From assembly GCA_964463695.1 (NCBI GenBank), contig CAYXCZ010000007.1, forward strand, positions 1-64,000: a stretch of 64,000 nucleotides of DNA, written 5' to 3'. Made by a program: the position numbers and the translations under genes. The notes beneath the pieces are model-generated. The model was given only the letters and a program-made list of their open reading frames with translations, was not told the DNA's origin and made no database searches. How positions within the stretch are numbered: the stretch's first letter is position 1; the number at the start of each line of letters is the position of its first letter. The stretch is from JALNZU01 sp964463695 (GTDB lineage Bacteria > Bacteroidota > Bacteroidia > Bacteroidales > F082). Positions 32,745 through 41,761 of this stretch are shown piece after piece.

Positions 32745-33980
32745 CTATGCCTTTTTGTACACAATAGCAACCACTGTCACATCATCACCTCCCATGTTAA
32801 TAGTCAAACCGTAAGGGCGATCAGGGTTTATGGTGATCTGAGATTTTCCGGCTTTCCCTGTGAGTTGCTGCCACATTGTAACAGCTTGATGCACACCCGT
32901 TCCGCCAGTAGGATGACCCCACCCGATAAGTCCGCCGGTGGTATTCATCGGGATGATTCCATCGCGTGATGTATTTCCTTCTGCGACAAAAGCCGCGCCT
33001 TGGCCTGGTTCGGCCAGTCCTAATGCCTCAACAGCAAGAATACCTGCTATACTGAAGCAATCATGCACCTCAGCTGTTCCCACCTGATCAATAGAAATAC
33101 CAGCTAATTCTAGCGCTTTAGCGGCCGTCTTCTTTATCGTGTTCATTTCCAAAGGATTGGGAGGGTCGTTAGTAATATTACGTGTAAGTTGTGCATAGCT
33201 GACAATCTCAACAGCATCTTTTTTGTCGATTCCAAGTTTGACAAGGCCTTCTTCAGAAGCCACAATAATTGCCGCTGCCCCATCCGAAACTTTTGAGCAG
33301 TCGTAAAGATTCAGGTGGTCAACAAAGTATTTACCATTGGGTAGCGCATTATTATAAAGTCCATCAAGGTCGGTTACCTGATTATGAAACTCCTGTGCGG
33401 TTGGATCGAGGCGGGCATTTTCAATTGCATTACGAAACCAACGTCCGAGACCTTTACGGGCATAATCGAAACCATATTTCTCATAATATACTCCGGCGCG
33501 ATTAGAAAACTGGCCTGGGAAAAAATAGGCATGACCTTGTTTCCGCTTCTTGAACCAGCCTGCACTTGCCAGTACATCAGCTCCATAAATCGCCTTCATA
33601 GTATTTTGAACCTCGACACCTAATGCCAAAGAAACATCGGCACTTTCGGCAAGTATCGAACGTATAGCAGAAACGAGTGAAAGACCACCAGATCCACATG
33701 CCCCTTCAACACTCAAAGAAGGTTTATACTCAAGTACCGGGTCAATAGTAGCGGCAAAACCTCCTAAGTGGCCTTGATTATTGTAGCGGCCTGCCATGAA
33801 ATTTCCAATAAAGATTTCATCTATATTGTTTGGGTCATTGATCTGATTTACAACAGACTGTCCGGCCTCCTTAATATACTCTTCTAAACCTGCACGTTCT
33901 TTTCGGGGATTAAACTCCTTACGACCTGTTCCCATTGAAATGGTGTTTGCCCCAGCGGTCATAAATATTCTTTTTCTCAT
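32745..33980 (-). CDS. Thiolase family protein (acetyl-CoA acyltransferase type)
   Basis: 411 residues. The nucleophile Cys is in SLSVEGACGSGGLSLV, the His region in GTAEVHDCFSIAG, and the C-terminal catalytic motif is GWGHPTGGTGVHQ. The Val-Glu-Gly-Ala-Cys-Gly-Ser-Gly form and the H-D-C-F pattern place it near SCP2/SCP-x-type thiolases rather than classic AtoB. It would cleave or form 3-ketoacyl-CoA. Third gene of a same-strand unit with a 3-hydroxyacyl-CoA dehydrogenase and an enoyl-CoA hydratase, each 20-30 bases apart. Confidence 0.9.
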   Translation of the reverse strand: MRKRIFMTAGANTISMGTGRKEFNPRKERAGLEEYIKEAGQSVVNQINDPNNIDEIFIGNFMAGRYNNQGHLGGFAATIDPVLEYKPSLSVEGACGSGGLSLVSAIRSILAESADVSLALGVEVQNTMKAIYGADVLASAGWFKKRKQGHAYFFPGQFSNRAGVYYEKYGFDYARKGLGRWFRNAIENARLDPTAQEFHNQVTDLDGLYNNALPNGKYFVDHLNLYDCSKVSDGAAAIIVASEEGLVKLGIDKKDAVEIVSYAQLTRNITNDPPNPLEMNTIKKTAAKALELAGISIDQVGTAEVHDCFSIAGILAVEALGLAEPGQGAAFVAEGNTSRDGIIPMNTTGGLIGWGHPTGGTGVHQAVTMWQQLTGKAGKSQITINPDRPYGLTINMGGDDVTVVAIVYKKA

Positions 33981-34000
33981 TGCAAAAGATTGTTATTCTG

Positions 34001-35338
34001 TTAGTTAAAATAAGAATTGATTGGACCGTAAGCGTGGAAAAATCCTGTTAGCATGACAGTATTTACATCAGTCTCATTGTTTGCTACCCCATCGGCTACC
34101 AGCTTTCGTCCGATTGCATCCGAATTTTTTCCATAAGCCATTGCCAGTTTTGAACCAGCTGTTTGCATTTGATTCAAAGCGGCAAAATAGGAGGCAAAAT
34201 GAACATCTTTGTTTTCGAGCTTAACAGCAGATTTCCAAGGCTTAAATTCCTGTGGCATCGATCCCAGAAATTCATCGCATTTAGTTGCAAATGAAGCTAT
34301 TTCAACATAATCACTTAATGATGGGTCATAGACTGCCACTATAGCCCCCTTCTCATATTTCAGAAATCCATTCTTTTGCGCTCCACTTGGGAATTGTCCA
34401 CCTTTTACACCCAAAGTCATCATCTGATCCAACAAATCACTATGCAGATCCTCATCTTTCAAGAAAGGATTCATCACGTTCATAATAAACTGAACCACAT
34501 CAACACCAACATAATCAATAAGTTGAAAAATTCCCATTGGACGAACGAGGTAATCCTGGCTCACTTTATTGACAGTATAAACCGCCTCTGCAAAAGTTGT
34601 TTCCTTTGAAAGCTCAAGTGCCTTGTTAATACCATAAAGGGCATCACGCATGAAATGTCCGTTACCTATAAAACCGGCAAAGTCATTGCTTGGAACAACT
34701 ACTTTTTTTAATGCCTTGGCGTAATCAAGTGCGAATTGTTTTGTTTCAGGGAGTGTTTCCTTCGTAATAATAAGCTCAACCAAACGTTGGATCGCCGGTG
34801 GATTATAGAAATGAAATCCAAGAACCCTGCCTTGCAATCCTGCCTCCGATTCGATAAGGTTAATCGGCACCGAAGAAGTATTGGTAAAAAACCAGGGCTT
34901 ATTTGGATTGTTTGTGTCTATTTGGCGCAAAAGTTTTACTTTGAGTGCCTTATTTTCTGAAACAGCCTCAAAAACGAGATATGACCTGTAAGATGTCTCC
35001 ATCGCCGTAGTAGGTCTAACAATTCTCATTGCATCTTCGACATACTGACCTATAATATCGCTATTATTGATCAAATCAGCTCTATCGGCATACATCTGAC
35101 GCAGCCATATAGTTTTTTTCTCAGCAATTTTGAGAATTTGAACACGTAAATAGTCAACCAAACCAGCGAGCCCTTCATCAGAAAGGTCGATGGCATTGAG
35201 CACAAAAGTTTTTCCCTTATTTTCAGGTTTGAGGCTTAAGTCGGTCATTTCTACCGCAGTGAGCAACAATATTCCACTACCCATTTTGCCGGCAGCACCG
35301 AGCACTGCCACCTGCTGAAGTCTTTCATCGTAATTCAT
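34001..35338 (-). CDS. 3-hydroxyacyl-CoA dehydrogenase
   Basis: 445 residues. The NAD-binding glycine motif is VAVLGAAGKMGSGI; after an unusually long insert (about residues 30-115) come LVFEAVSENKALKVKLLRQI, TNTSSVPINLI and GFHFYNPPAIQRLVEL, the signature of the family. The C-terminal helical domain contains DFAGFIGNGHFMRDAL and a second half with GGQFPSGAQKNGFLKYEKG. It is longer than the single-domain enzyme of about 290 residues. It oxidises 3-hydroxyacyl-CoA to 3-ketoacyl-CoA and lies between enoyl-CoA hydratase and thiolase genes. Confidence 0.9.
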   Translation of the reverse strand: MNYDERLQQVAVLGAAGKMGSGILLLTAVEMTDLSLKPENKGKTFVLNAIDLSDEGLAGLVDYLRVQILKIAEKKTIWLRQMYADRADLINNSDIIGQYVEDAMRIVRPTTAMETSYRSYLVFEAVSENKALKVKLLRQIDTNNPNKPWFFTNTSSVPINLIESEAGLQGRVLGFHFYNPPAIQRLVELIITKETLPETKQFALDYAKALKKVVVPSNDFAGFIGNGHFMRDALYGINKALELSKETTFAEAVYTVNKVSQDYLVRPMGIFQLIDYVGVDVVQFIMNVMNPFLKDEDLHSDLLDQMMTLGVKGGQFPSGAQKNGFLKYEKGAIVAVYDPSLSDYVEIASFATKCDEFLGSMPQEFKPWKSAVKLENKDVHFASYFAALNQMQTAGSKLAMAYGKNSDAIGRKLVADGVANNETDVNTVMLTGFFHAYGPINSYFN

Positions 35339-35363
35339 ATCTACTTTATTATGATTTTAATAA

Positions 35364-36140
35364 TTAATTCCATTGTGGAGTTCGTTTCTCAAGAAACGCT
35401 TTCATTCCTTCTTCTCCTTCAGATCCGGGACCGAATAGCGAGCCGAAATGCACCGCTTCAAGTTCGCTACCCTCACCAAAACTGCTGTTAAGTCCCTGAC
35501 GGGTAACCATTTTGATTTTTCTTACTGCTTGCGGACCTTTTGCAGCAATCTGACGAGCCAGACGCTGCGTTTCTTCCATCAGCATTTCGGGTTCGCAAAC
35601 CTTTTGCACCAAACCAATCCGTAAAGCGTCATCAGCCCCAATGATTTCAGCTGTTGTAAGCAGATAAAGAGCGTCGGCAAGACCAACCAAACGTGGTAAA
35701 CGTTGCGAACCTGCATAACCTGTTATCAAACCGAGATTAACCTCTGGCTGACCAAACTTTGCTTTTGAAGAAGCAATCCGAAAATCGCAGGCCATTGCCA
35801 GTTCTAAACCGCCCCCAAGAGCAAAACCATTGATAGCGGCTATGACCGGAAAAGGAAGATTTCCAAGAGCGTCGAAAGTGCGCTGTCCAAGACGACCAAA
35901 ATCACTGCCTTCTTCTGCAGATTTATGAACCATTTCGGCAATGTCGGCGCCTGCAACAAAGGCCTTTCCTGCTCCAGTAAGGATCATTGCCCTTATGGAA
36001 TTATCAGCTGCCAAAGAGGCAATCAGATGATTCATTTCCTCAAAAAAAGCTGTATTTAAGGCGTTTAATGCCTGTGGTCGGGAAATAGTTACAATAACAA
36101 TACCGTTCTCGGTAACGGGTTGAAGAATGTTGTACGTCAT
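35364..36140 (-). CDS. Enoyl-CoA hydratase/isomerase (crotonase family)
   Basis: About 258 residues from ATG 36140 (a TTG at 36161 adds seven). Crotonase landmarks: AMILTGAGKAFVAGADIAEM, the oxyanion-hole GFALGGGLELAMACDFRIAS and the catalytic region FGQPEVNLGLITGYAGSQRL with the expected Glu; RTPQW closes the chain as in short-chain enzymes. It hydrates 2-enoyl-CoA. First gene of the operon with 3-hydroxyacyl-CoA dehydrogenase and thiolase, so the three complete a beta-oxidation-like cycle, or run in the butyrate direction if the acyl-CoA dehydrogenase lies elsewhere. Confidence 0.95.
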   Translation of the reverse strand: MTYNILQPVTENGIVIVTISRPQALNALNTAFFEEMNHLIASLAADNSIRAMILTGAGKAFVAGADIAEMVHKSAEEGSDFGRLGQRTFDALGNLPFPVIAAINGFALGGGLELAMACDFRIASSKAKFGQPEVNLGLITGYAGSQRLPRLVGLADALYLLTTAEIIGADDALRIGLVQKVCEPEMLMEETQRLARQIAAKGPQAVRKIKMVTRQGLNSSFGEGSELEAVHFGSLFGPGSEGEEGMKAFLEKRTPQWN

Positions 36141-36248
36141 AGTGAATAATTTTATGCCCAAATGTAGTCATTTTTCTTTTTTGCAAACGTTTGAAATGAT
36201 TGTTGATGCAACAAATTTTGATACCTGATTCACTTTGTTTAATGCAAC

Positions 36249-36272
36249 AATAATCCCATTATGGGCATTATT
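36249..36272. promoter_or_regulatory. Palindrome upstream of the acyl-CoA operon
   Basis: AATAATCCCAT around a T and ATGGGCATTATT form an imperfect inverted repeat with a perfect CCCAT-T-ATGGG core, about 110 bases upstream of the enoyl-CoA hydratase start. Candidate operator for the operon, or a terminator-like structure downstream of pyk. Confidence 0.4.
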
Positions 36273-36331
36273 TCAGTGAAGTTAAATAAAAATATAACTT
36301 GACCAACTTCAAATTCGCAACTTTCAGGCAA

Positions 36332-37765
36332 TTATCTCAATTCCCCTACCCTACCTAATCTGACGGTGTTGGAAGTGCCTTTTTTCCAGGCAGGGGTACT
36401 TAAAATATTTATAATAAACTGACCTTCAAAGATGAAATTATTATTCAGCAAATGAGTATTTACACGTCGCATCAAATTTTCAGCATCGTCAATAGCAGCA
36501 TCATAAAACCCATGAATTCCCCAAACCAACTTAAATTTATGAAGCAGGTGATTGTTGTTCGAAAAAACATAAATACCTGCTTTGGGTCGATGACTTGCCA
36601 ATCGGAAGGCTGAATAACCTGTATGTGTCACAACTACAATTGCCTCCGCGCATGCAGTACTTGCCATTTCAATTGCATTGTATAAAACAGCATCTGTAGC
36701 AAAACGCTTACCCTGTAATAAAGTATGACCGCGCTGGGTGTAATAAATGGCGTCGTCGGCTTCTATTTGACTTATAATGCGTTGCATGATAGCAATTGTT
36801 TCAACAGGATACTTTCCAACAGATGTTTCACCACTCAGCATCAAAGCATCGGCACCATCAAGCACTGAATTTGCTACATCACTTACCTCTGCGCGGGTGG
36901 GTCTTATATTATCAATCATGGCTTCCATCATTTGGGTAGCCACTATTACAGGTTTGCCGGCTTGCTGACATTTCCTAATGATCTTCTTTTGAATCATCGG
37001 AACCATTTGCATTGGCATTTCAACACCCAGATCACCACGTGCAATCATAACAGCGTCGGTGGCTTCTATGATAGCATCAATATCTTTAACTGCCTGAGGT
37101 TTCTCGATCTTTGCAACAATCAAAGGTTTATTTTCACAAGGATGACTGTTTATCAACCCCCTCAGTTGAATGATATCTTTGGCTGAGCGAACAAATGATA
37201 AAGCAATCCAATGCACATCCTGGTCGAGAATGAAACTTAAATCGGCAAGATCTTTTTCGGTAAGCGAAGGTAAAGAAATCAAGGTGTCGGGCAGGTTAAC
37301 ACCTTTGCGTGGCATTAGCACCCCGCCATTCACTGCTTCCAGAATTGCCTCATCTATTCCATTTGTTTTCAACACCTTAAAAGCCATTTTCCCATCATCC
37401 ACCAAAATGGTCTCACCAGGTTTAACGTCGTTAGCGAAGGAAGTATAACTGATATAAACCCGCTCTTTTGTACCTTTACATATGTGTGTCGTAAACGTAA
37501 TGATATCTCCGGGGAGTAAGTTGATACTCGCTTCTTCAAAATCACCCAAACGAATTTTAGGCCCCTGAAGATCAGCAAGAATGGCGATTGAAGAACCTGT
37601 GTTGGGCTCACATTTTTTTATGGTTTCAATTACCTTTTTGTGGTAATCATGTGAGCCGTGCGAAAAATTCAGCCGGCAAACATCTACCCCAGCTTGAATC
37701 ATTTCAGTTAAAACTTCAGGGTCATCGGAAGCCGGACCAAGTGTTGCAACAATTTTGGTTTTCAT
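36332..37765 (-). CDS. pyk: Pyruvate kinase
   Basis: 477 residues, full length. The N-terminal TKIVATLGPASDDPEVL and RLNFSHGSHDYH, LADLQGPKIRLGDF, the active-site signature LIVAKIEKPQAVKDIDAI, MIARGDLGVEMPM, ATQMMEAMIDN and the C-terminal alpha/beta domain (AIVVVTHTGYSAFRLA) are all present. It transfers phosphate from phosphoenolpyruvate to ADP in the last step of glycolysis. The B-domain lies at about 70-165. It stands alone with its own promoter region. Confidence 0.98.
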   Translation of the reverse strand: MKTKIVATLGPASDDPEVLTEMIQAGVDVCRLNFSHGSHDYHKKVIETIKKCEPNTGSSIAILADLQGPKIRLGDFEEASINLLPGDIITFTTHICKGTKERVYISYTSFANDVKPGETILVDDGKMAFKVLKTNGIDEAILEAVNGGVLMPRKGVNLPDTLISLPSLTEKDLADLSFILDQDVHWIALSFVRSAKDIIQLRGLINSHPCENKPLIVAKIEKPQAVKDIDAIIEATDAVMIARGDLGVEMPMQMVPMIQKKIIRKCQQAGKPVIVATQMMEAMIDNIRPTRAEVSDVANSVLDGADALMLSGETSVGKYPVETIAIMQRIISQIEADDAIYYTQRGHTLLQGKRFATDAVLYNAIEMASTACAEAIVVVTHTGYSAFRLASHRPKAGIYVFSNNNHLLHKFKLVWGIHGFYDAAIDDAENLMRRVNTHLLNNNFIFEGQFIINILSTPAWKKGTSNTVRLGRVGELR

Positions 37766-38271
37766 GGAATCATCTATTATCCGATAAAAGTAAAAAAATC
37801 CTCGTTACGCCAGCTTCTGTTGGGTTCAGGTAGTGAGAAGAATTTTATATGACAATAAATAATGGCACACAATGCAATATGTATATAATTCATTTATAAT
37901 AATTTACCTTCGATTAAGCAACTTCTGAAATTGTTAAAAAGGCGCAAGAACTGCAGAGCTTATGGAAATCTTAATTTTGTATGGAAAAGTCTTTTAGGAT
38001 AAAAAACTGGAAACGCTTCTCTTTTGAAACATAAGTTTAAAGCATCCGTATTTTATAAAAGTCGCATTAGCATTGGATCTTTTATTGGATTGCTGGTTTA
38101 TAAAAACAACCATAAACTTAAAACAGCCTTTGATTGATATGCAATCTAAAACAAGAATAACTGCCCTTCGATTCGGGGTGGTTGATTCATATGCTCTAAA
38201 AGATCAAGCCAAGGAAAATCAGAATTTTTTACCAGTTAAAACTTTCTCTGAATTTTTTCGTTAATTATATT
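37766..38271. other. Gap without a recognised gene
   Basis: A 63-codon ORF (38073-38264, TTG start) ends seven bases before the next gene but has no family features and an implausible N-terminus; it is not called. TAATTTTG at about 37971 resembles a -7 promoter box. Nothing else is seen. Confidence 0.45.
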
Positions 38272-39351
38272 ATGAAAATGCATCATCTCAAAGCCTACAT
38301 CTTTATTCTTATCCTGATTTTAATTAATAAAGGTGCTATTAGTCAGACCAACACAAAAAGTCCTGATGCGATTAGCCGCTTCAAACCAGGTTCCATTCAG
38401 GAGCTCGCCAATGAAATCAAAAAAAAATATCCCAAAGATGATCAACGTATTACCGCTGTTTATCAATGGATTACACATAATATTCGGTATGATTTAAAAC
38501 AGGCTAATACGACTGAGCTTTCGATGTCGCAACAAACAATTACTGAAAAAACCTTTCGGCTTCAAAAGGCAGTTTGTGAAGGTTATGCAGGTCTCATGGA
38601 CAGTATCTCGGAGCTTCTGAGCATCCCTTCACAACTTGTTAGCGGTTATACTCGTATTTTAGGTGAAATCGATCCAACACCTCATGTTTGGATTGCTTCT
38701 AATGTAAATGGAAATTGGTTATTATCTGATCCAACTTTTGGTGCAGGAGCTATGGTAAATAATCGTTTTGTTCAGGAATATAATCCTGAATTCCTTTTAG
38801 TTAATCCTGGGAAAATGATTCAAACTCATATGCCTTATGATCCTTTGTGGCAATTTCTACCATCGCCATATACCCATGAAGCTTTCGTTTCAAAAAAGAT
38901 GAATGCAACTTTAAAGCACTATTTCAAACATCATGCTGACAGTTTGAAATCATTTTTAGAGGCTGATCCTGCCAAACAAAACCAGCTTGAACTTGACAGA
39001 CTTCAAGCTCAAAAATATGAGTACACAGCTGTGGTGCAACGGATGAATTTTTTGCAGCAGTCGTTGAATATTTCCCAATACAATGATGCAGTTCGGTTAC
39101 TGAATCTTATTTCAGATAAATTTAATAATGCTGTTGGTGCTTACAACAGCTATGCGGAATCATTCAATAAGAACCAGCGATCAGCCTCTAACCCTATCAA
39201 TTTGAGTGATTTATCAAAAGCTGAAAAACTTTTAGAGGAATGCAGTGAGCTGCTATATACCGGCAAATATCCTCCGCAACTGATGGAACAAGCAAAAAGT
39301 ATACAGCAATCATTGACCGAATTTCAGCAGAAAGTGAAAAGTGCGCGATAG
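38272..39351 (+). CDS. Secreted transglutaminase-like protein
   Basis: 359 residues with a signal peptide (about 1-25). The transglutaminase core has the thiol-protease-like triad: Cys in KAVCEGYAGLMDSI, His in DPTPHVWIAS and Asp in WLLSDPTFGAG. RITAVYQWITHNIRYD is the usual entry helix. From about 220 the protein is helical, with LEADPAKQNQLELDRLQAQ-type coiled-coil segments. Such proteins act as peptidases or transglutaminases in the periplasm; substrate unknown. Single gene. Confidence 0.87.
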   Translation: MKMHHLKAYIFILILILINKGAISQTNTKSPDAISRFKPGSIQELANEIKKKYPKDDQRITAVYQWITHNIRYDLKQANTTELSMSQQTITEKTFRLQKAVCEGYAGLMDSISELLSIPSQLVSGYTRILGEIDPTPHVWIASNVNGNWLLSDPTFGAGAMVNNRFVQEYNPEFLLVNPGKMIQTHMPYDPLWQFLPSPYTHEAFVSKKMNATLKHYFKHHADSLKSFLEADPAKQNQLELDRLQAQKYEYTAVVQRMNFLQQSLNISQYNDAVRLLNLISDKFNNAVGAYNSYAESFNKNQRSASNPINLSDLSKAEKLLEECSELLYTGKYPPQLMEQAKSIQQSLTEFQQKVKSAR

Positions 39352-39438
39352 TAAATGTATTAAAGCAAGATATCTCTGTTAGTTTTCCAAGTTAGTCTTT
39401 TAGAGGTTTTTACAAAAAAATAGAATTTTGCAAGACCT

Positions 39439-40020
39439 TTATTTATCAACTTCCTGGTTAGTTTTAACAACTTCCTTTATTGAAATTCCATCAATCAGCA
39501 CATCCTTTAAAACTGCGTCACCATCTTTAATACGAATCAAAGCATAGGTAATCTGATTCGTGTCTATCTGTGCTTGTATGTATGTCTGCTCGGCTTTTAA
39601 TGCTTTCGTTTCTTCCATGTAATACCTGTCAAAAGGGTAGAAAATGGTAAGTTTATTCGAACCATCATCTGTAACAAAATCTACTTTAGCTTTTATATAG
39701 TCTTGATTATCTTTAGGTTTTTCTTTTGAAACAGAAGTTATCTGAGCAAAACCCTCATTGTCTGCAATTAGGGAAACATAGATTCTTTCCCCAATCATCC
39801 AATCTTTTTCGTTCTGAATTTCCACTGTATTCCCTTCATAATTAAGGGTTATGTATTTACCTCTGAATGGATCGACAGGGTCGACAGGAGCAGTCTTAAA
39901 CTTATACTCCGTACCGTTCGCTAATACATTTTCTTTGTCCAAAATCATTCTGATTGGAACATATATTTGTGCCAAAGCAACAAGTATAAAAGCTGTCAAT
40001 AAACTGTATTTGCTATTCAT
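39439..40020 (-). CDS. GDYXXLXY-type membrane-anchored protein
   Basis: 193 residues. N-terminal transmembrane segment (about 6-26), then the signature DPFRGKYITLNYEGN (GKYITLNY corresponds to GDYxxLxY), and two later strand blocks including YALIRIKDGDAVLKDVLIDG. Family members are coded directly beside DUF2157 membrane proteins, as here: its start overlaps the upstream gene end by 8 nt. Function unknown. The Asp of the name motif is Lys in this protein. Confidence 0.88.
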   Translation of the reverse strand: MNSKYSLLTAFILVALAQIYVPIRMILDKENVLANGTEYKFKTAPVDPVDPFRGKYITLNYEGNTVEIQNEKDWMIGERIYVSLIADNEGFAQITSVSKEKPKDNQDYIKAKVDFVTDDGSNKLTIFYPFDRYYMEETKALKAEQTYIQAQIDTNQITYALIRIKDGDAVLKDVLIDGISIKEVVKTNQEVDK

Positions 40021-41296
40021 TTCTCTTTCTTTTTTTGATTATCAAATAGTTAGCTGCAAAAAAGCCGAATCCAACACTTACAAATAATAACCCTCTGATC
40101 ACGAAGCTAATGTTGCTATCAAAAAATCTGCAGGCAACCAGGGCAACTATGACCAGCAATCCTGCATTCAACAAACCCAAATTGTCTTGTTTAACACCGT
40201 CATTAATTATAAGAATACCTATCGCAAAAACAAGAATATTGATTAGAACAACAGCTATAGGTGATAATAGCCCAATAAAGAAAACAATTATGAACAGAAT
40301 AAACACATAGCTGAATGGGTTAAAGGCGCTGAGAGCCTTGCCTTTATGTTGCAGAAAAAGCATTATTCCTGCTGCTATGGAGATGATTAATGATACATAA
40401 AACTCAGATGCTTCAAATAGTTCATTTAAGGTCAAATCCTTACTTATTAAATCATCCCAAAACCAATTGAAACTTAAGGCAAGCAGCAACGAAATTGTGC
40501 CCAAAGTCCCTAAAATTTTATATCCGTTGTTTATTATTTTTTGTTGCTTGAAAAAATACAAGTCTCCAATTAAATAATACAATCCAAAAAGGCTCAAATA
40601 TGATATAAACATCAGTTCTCCAGTTCTTTCAGTCACAGTCCCAAGTGAAATAATTACAGAAAGAGGAACAAGCCAATGATGGAAATTCAAAAAATTACTA
40701 TCAGGTTTTTTCTTGTAAAGATTGTAATAGTGGGGCAAGAGAGCGAATAATAAAAACCAAAACAAATTAAATCCTTCAGATGGATGTGACCAATATCCCA
40801 CATGCACCGCATAATAAGTAATTCCGGAAATGTAAAGGAGTGAGGTAATGGATGACTTCATCAGATATACTAACGGAATGCATAACAACATCCATGTAAG
40901 CATGAATGAACCAGCATTACCGGGTATATTGTATATCTGACTTACAAGTGCTATGCTTGCTCCAACAGCAAAAAACAAAAAAGCAGAACTACTTTCTCTC
41001 CAGGCCGTGCTACTTTGTCTTTTCAACAAAGTGAAACCACTAAGTACTTGACCTGCAAGCAATGGCAAAAAGGCAAAAAATACCTTAGTACCTCTCGTAA
41101 GCTCATCCCAGTTGTGTGCCAGTATCAATATTATTCCCAACCCAACTAATATTGCTCCGAATATCCCAAAAACAACAAAAAGACGGTTCGGGGATGTGCT
41201 GCCTTTCTTATTATAATAGTTAAGTATTTTTTCAGCGATTTCCTGCGTGATTATCTCAGCTTTCAGGAGTTCTTCTATGTCTTTATGAACGCTCAT
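40013..41296 (-). CDS. DUF2157 multi-pass membrane protein
   Basis: 427 residues. A soluble N-terminal helix (DIEELLKAEIITQEIAEKIL), then about ten to twelve transmembrane segments beginning LFVVFGIFGAILVGLGIILILAHNWDELTRG, the DUF2157 signature ending in HNWDELT. Basic C-terminal tail (IIKKRKRNE). Encoded ahead of, and overlapping, the GDYXXLXY gene, so the two probably form a complex. Biological role undescribed. Confidence 0.9.
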   Translation of the reverse strand: MSVHKDIEELLKAEIITQEIAEKILNYYNKKGSTSPNRLFVVFGIFGAILVGLGIILILAHNWDELTRGTKVFFAFLPLLAGQVLSGFTLLKRQSSTAWRESSSAFLFFAVGASIALVSQIYNIPGNAGSFMLTWMLLCIPLVYLMKSSITSLLYISGITYYAVHVGYWSHPSEGFNLFWFLLFALLPHYYNLYKKKPDSNFLNFHHWLVPLSVIISLGTVTERTGELMFISYLSLFGLYYLIGDLYFFKQQKIINNGYKILGTLGTISLLLALSFNWFWDDLISKDLTLNELFEASEFYVSLIISIAAGIMLFLQHKGKALSAFNPFSYVFILFIIVFFIGLLSPIAVVLINILVFAIGILIINDGVKQDNLGLLNAGLLVIVALVACRFFDSNISFVIRGLLFVSVGFGFFAANYLIIKKRKRNE

Positions 41297-41761
41297 TCTC
41301 TTATATTAATTTTTGAAATTATATTACAAACTATTGAATTACAATTATATAAAATTATTAACATGACCTCAATGGTTCTTTTCAACTTTGACCTATCATT
41401 GTTTGCTAACTCATGATTATTCTAAAGTATAAATGGTAACTGCCAAAATGGAATAAATCTTTCACTTAGCATCATCCAACTTCTTCATATCAACAATGAA
41501 CGATCGCTAACTTATACTCCTTTAACAATAATTGATTTGATTACCTGATTTTTCTATTTTTAAGTTGAACAAATGTAGATCAGTTCGCCTCAAAATCCAA
41601 ATCATCAGGAAAGTTTCTGCAACTCAAATTCCAATTAATCTTCGGGTTGATAGCATATTTACTCTGCCTTTTTTAGTCGCTTATTTCAATAGAATCTCAA
41701 AATTACCCATTATCTTGCCATATAAAATCATAACTTAGCTCCCTCGAAAATTTTCATTAGG
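41297..41761. other. Gap without a recognised gene
   Basis: AT-rich divergent intergenic region between DUF2157 and the beta-helix gene. No hairpin, repeat or ORF with family features was noticed. Confidence 0.45.

Noticed and set aside
38073..38264. 63-codon ORF upstream of the transglutaminase-like gene
   Set aside because: TTG start, no recognisable features, and composition like the surrounding intergenic sequence.
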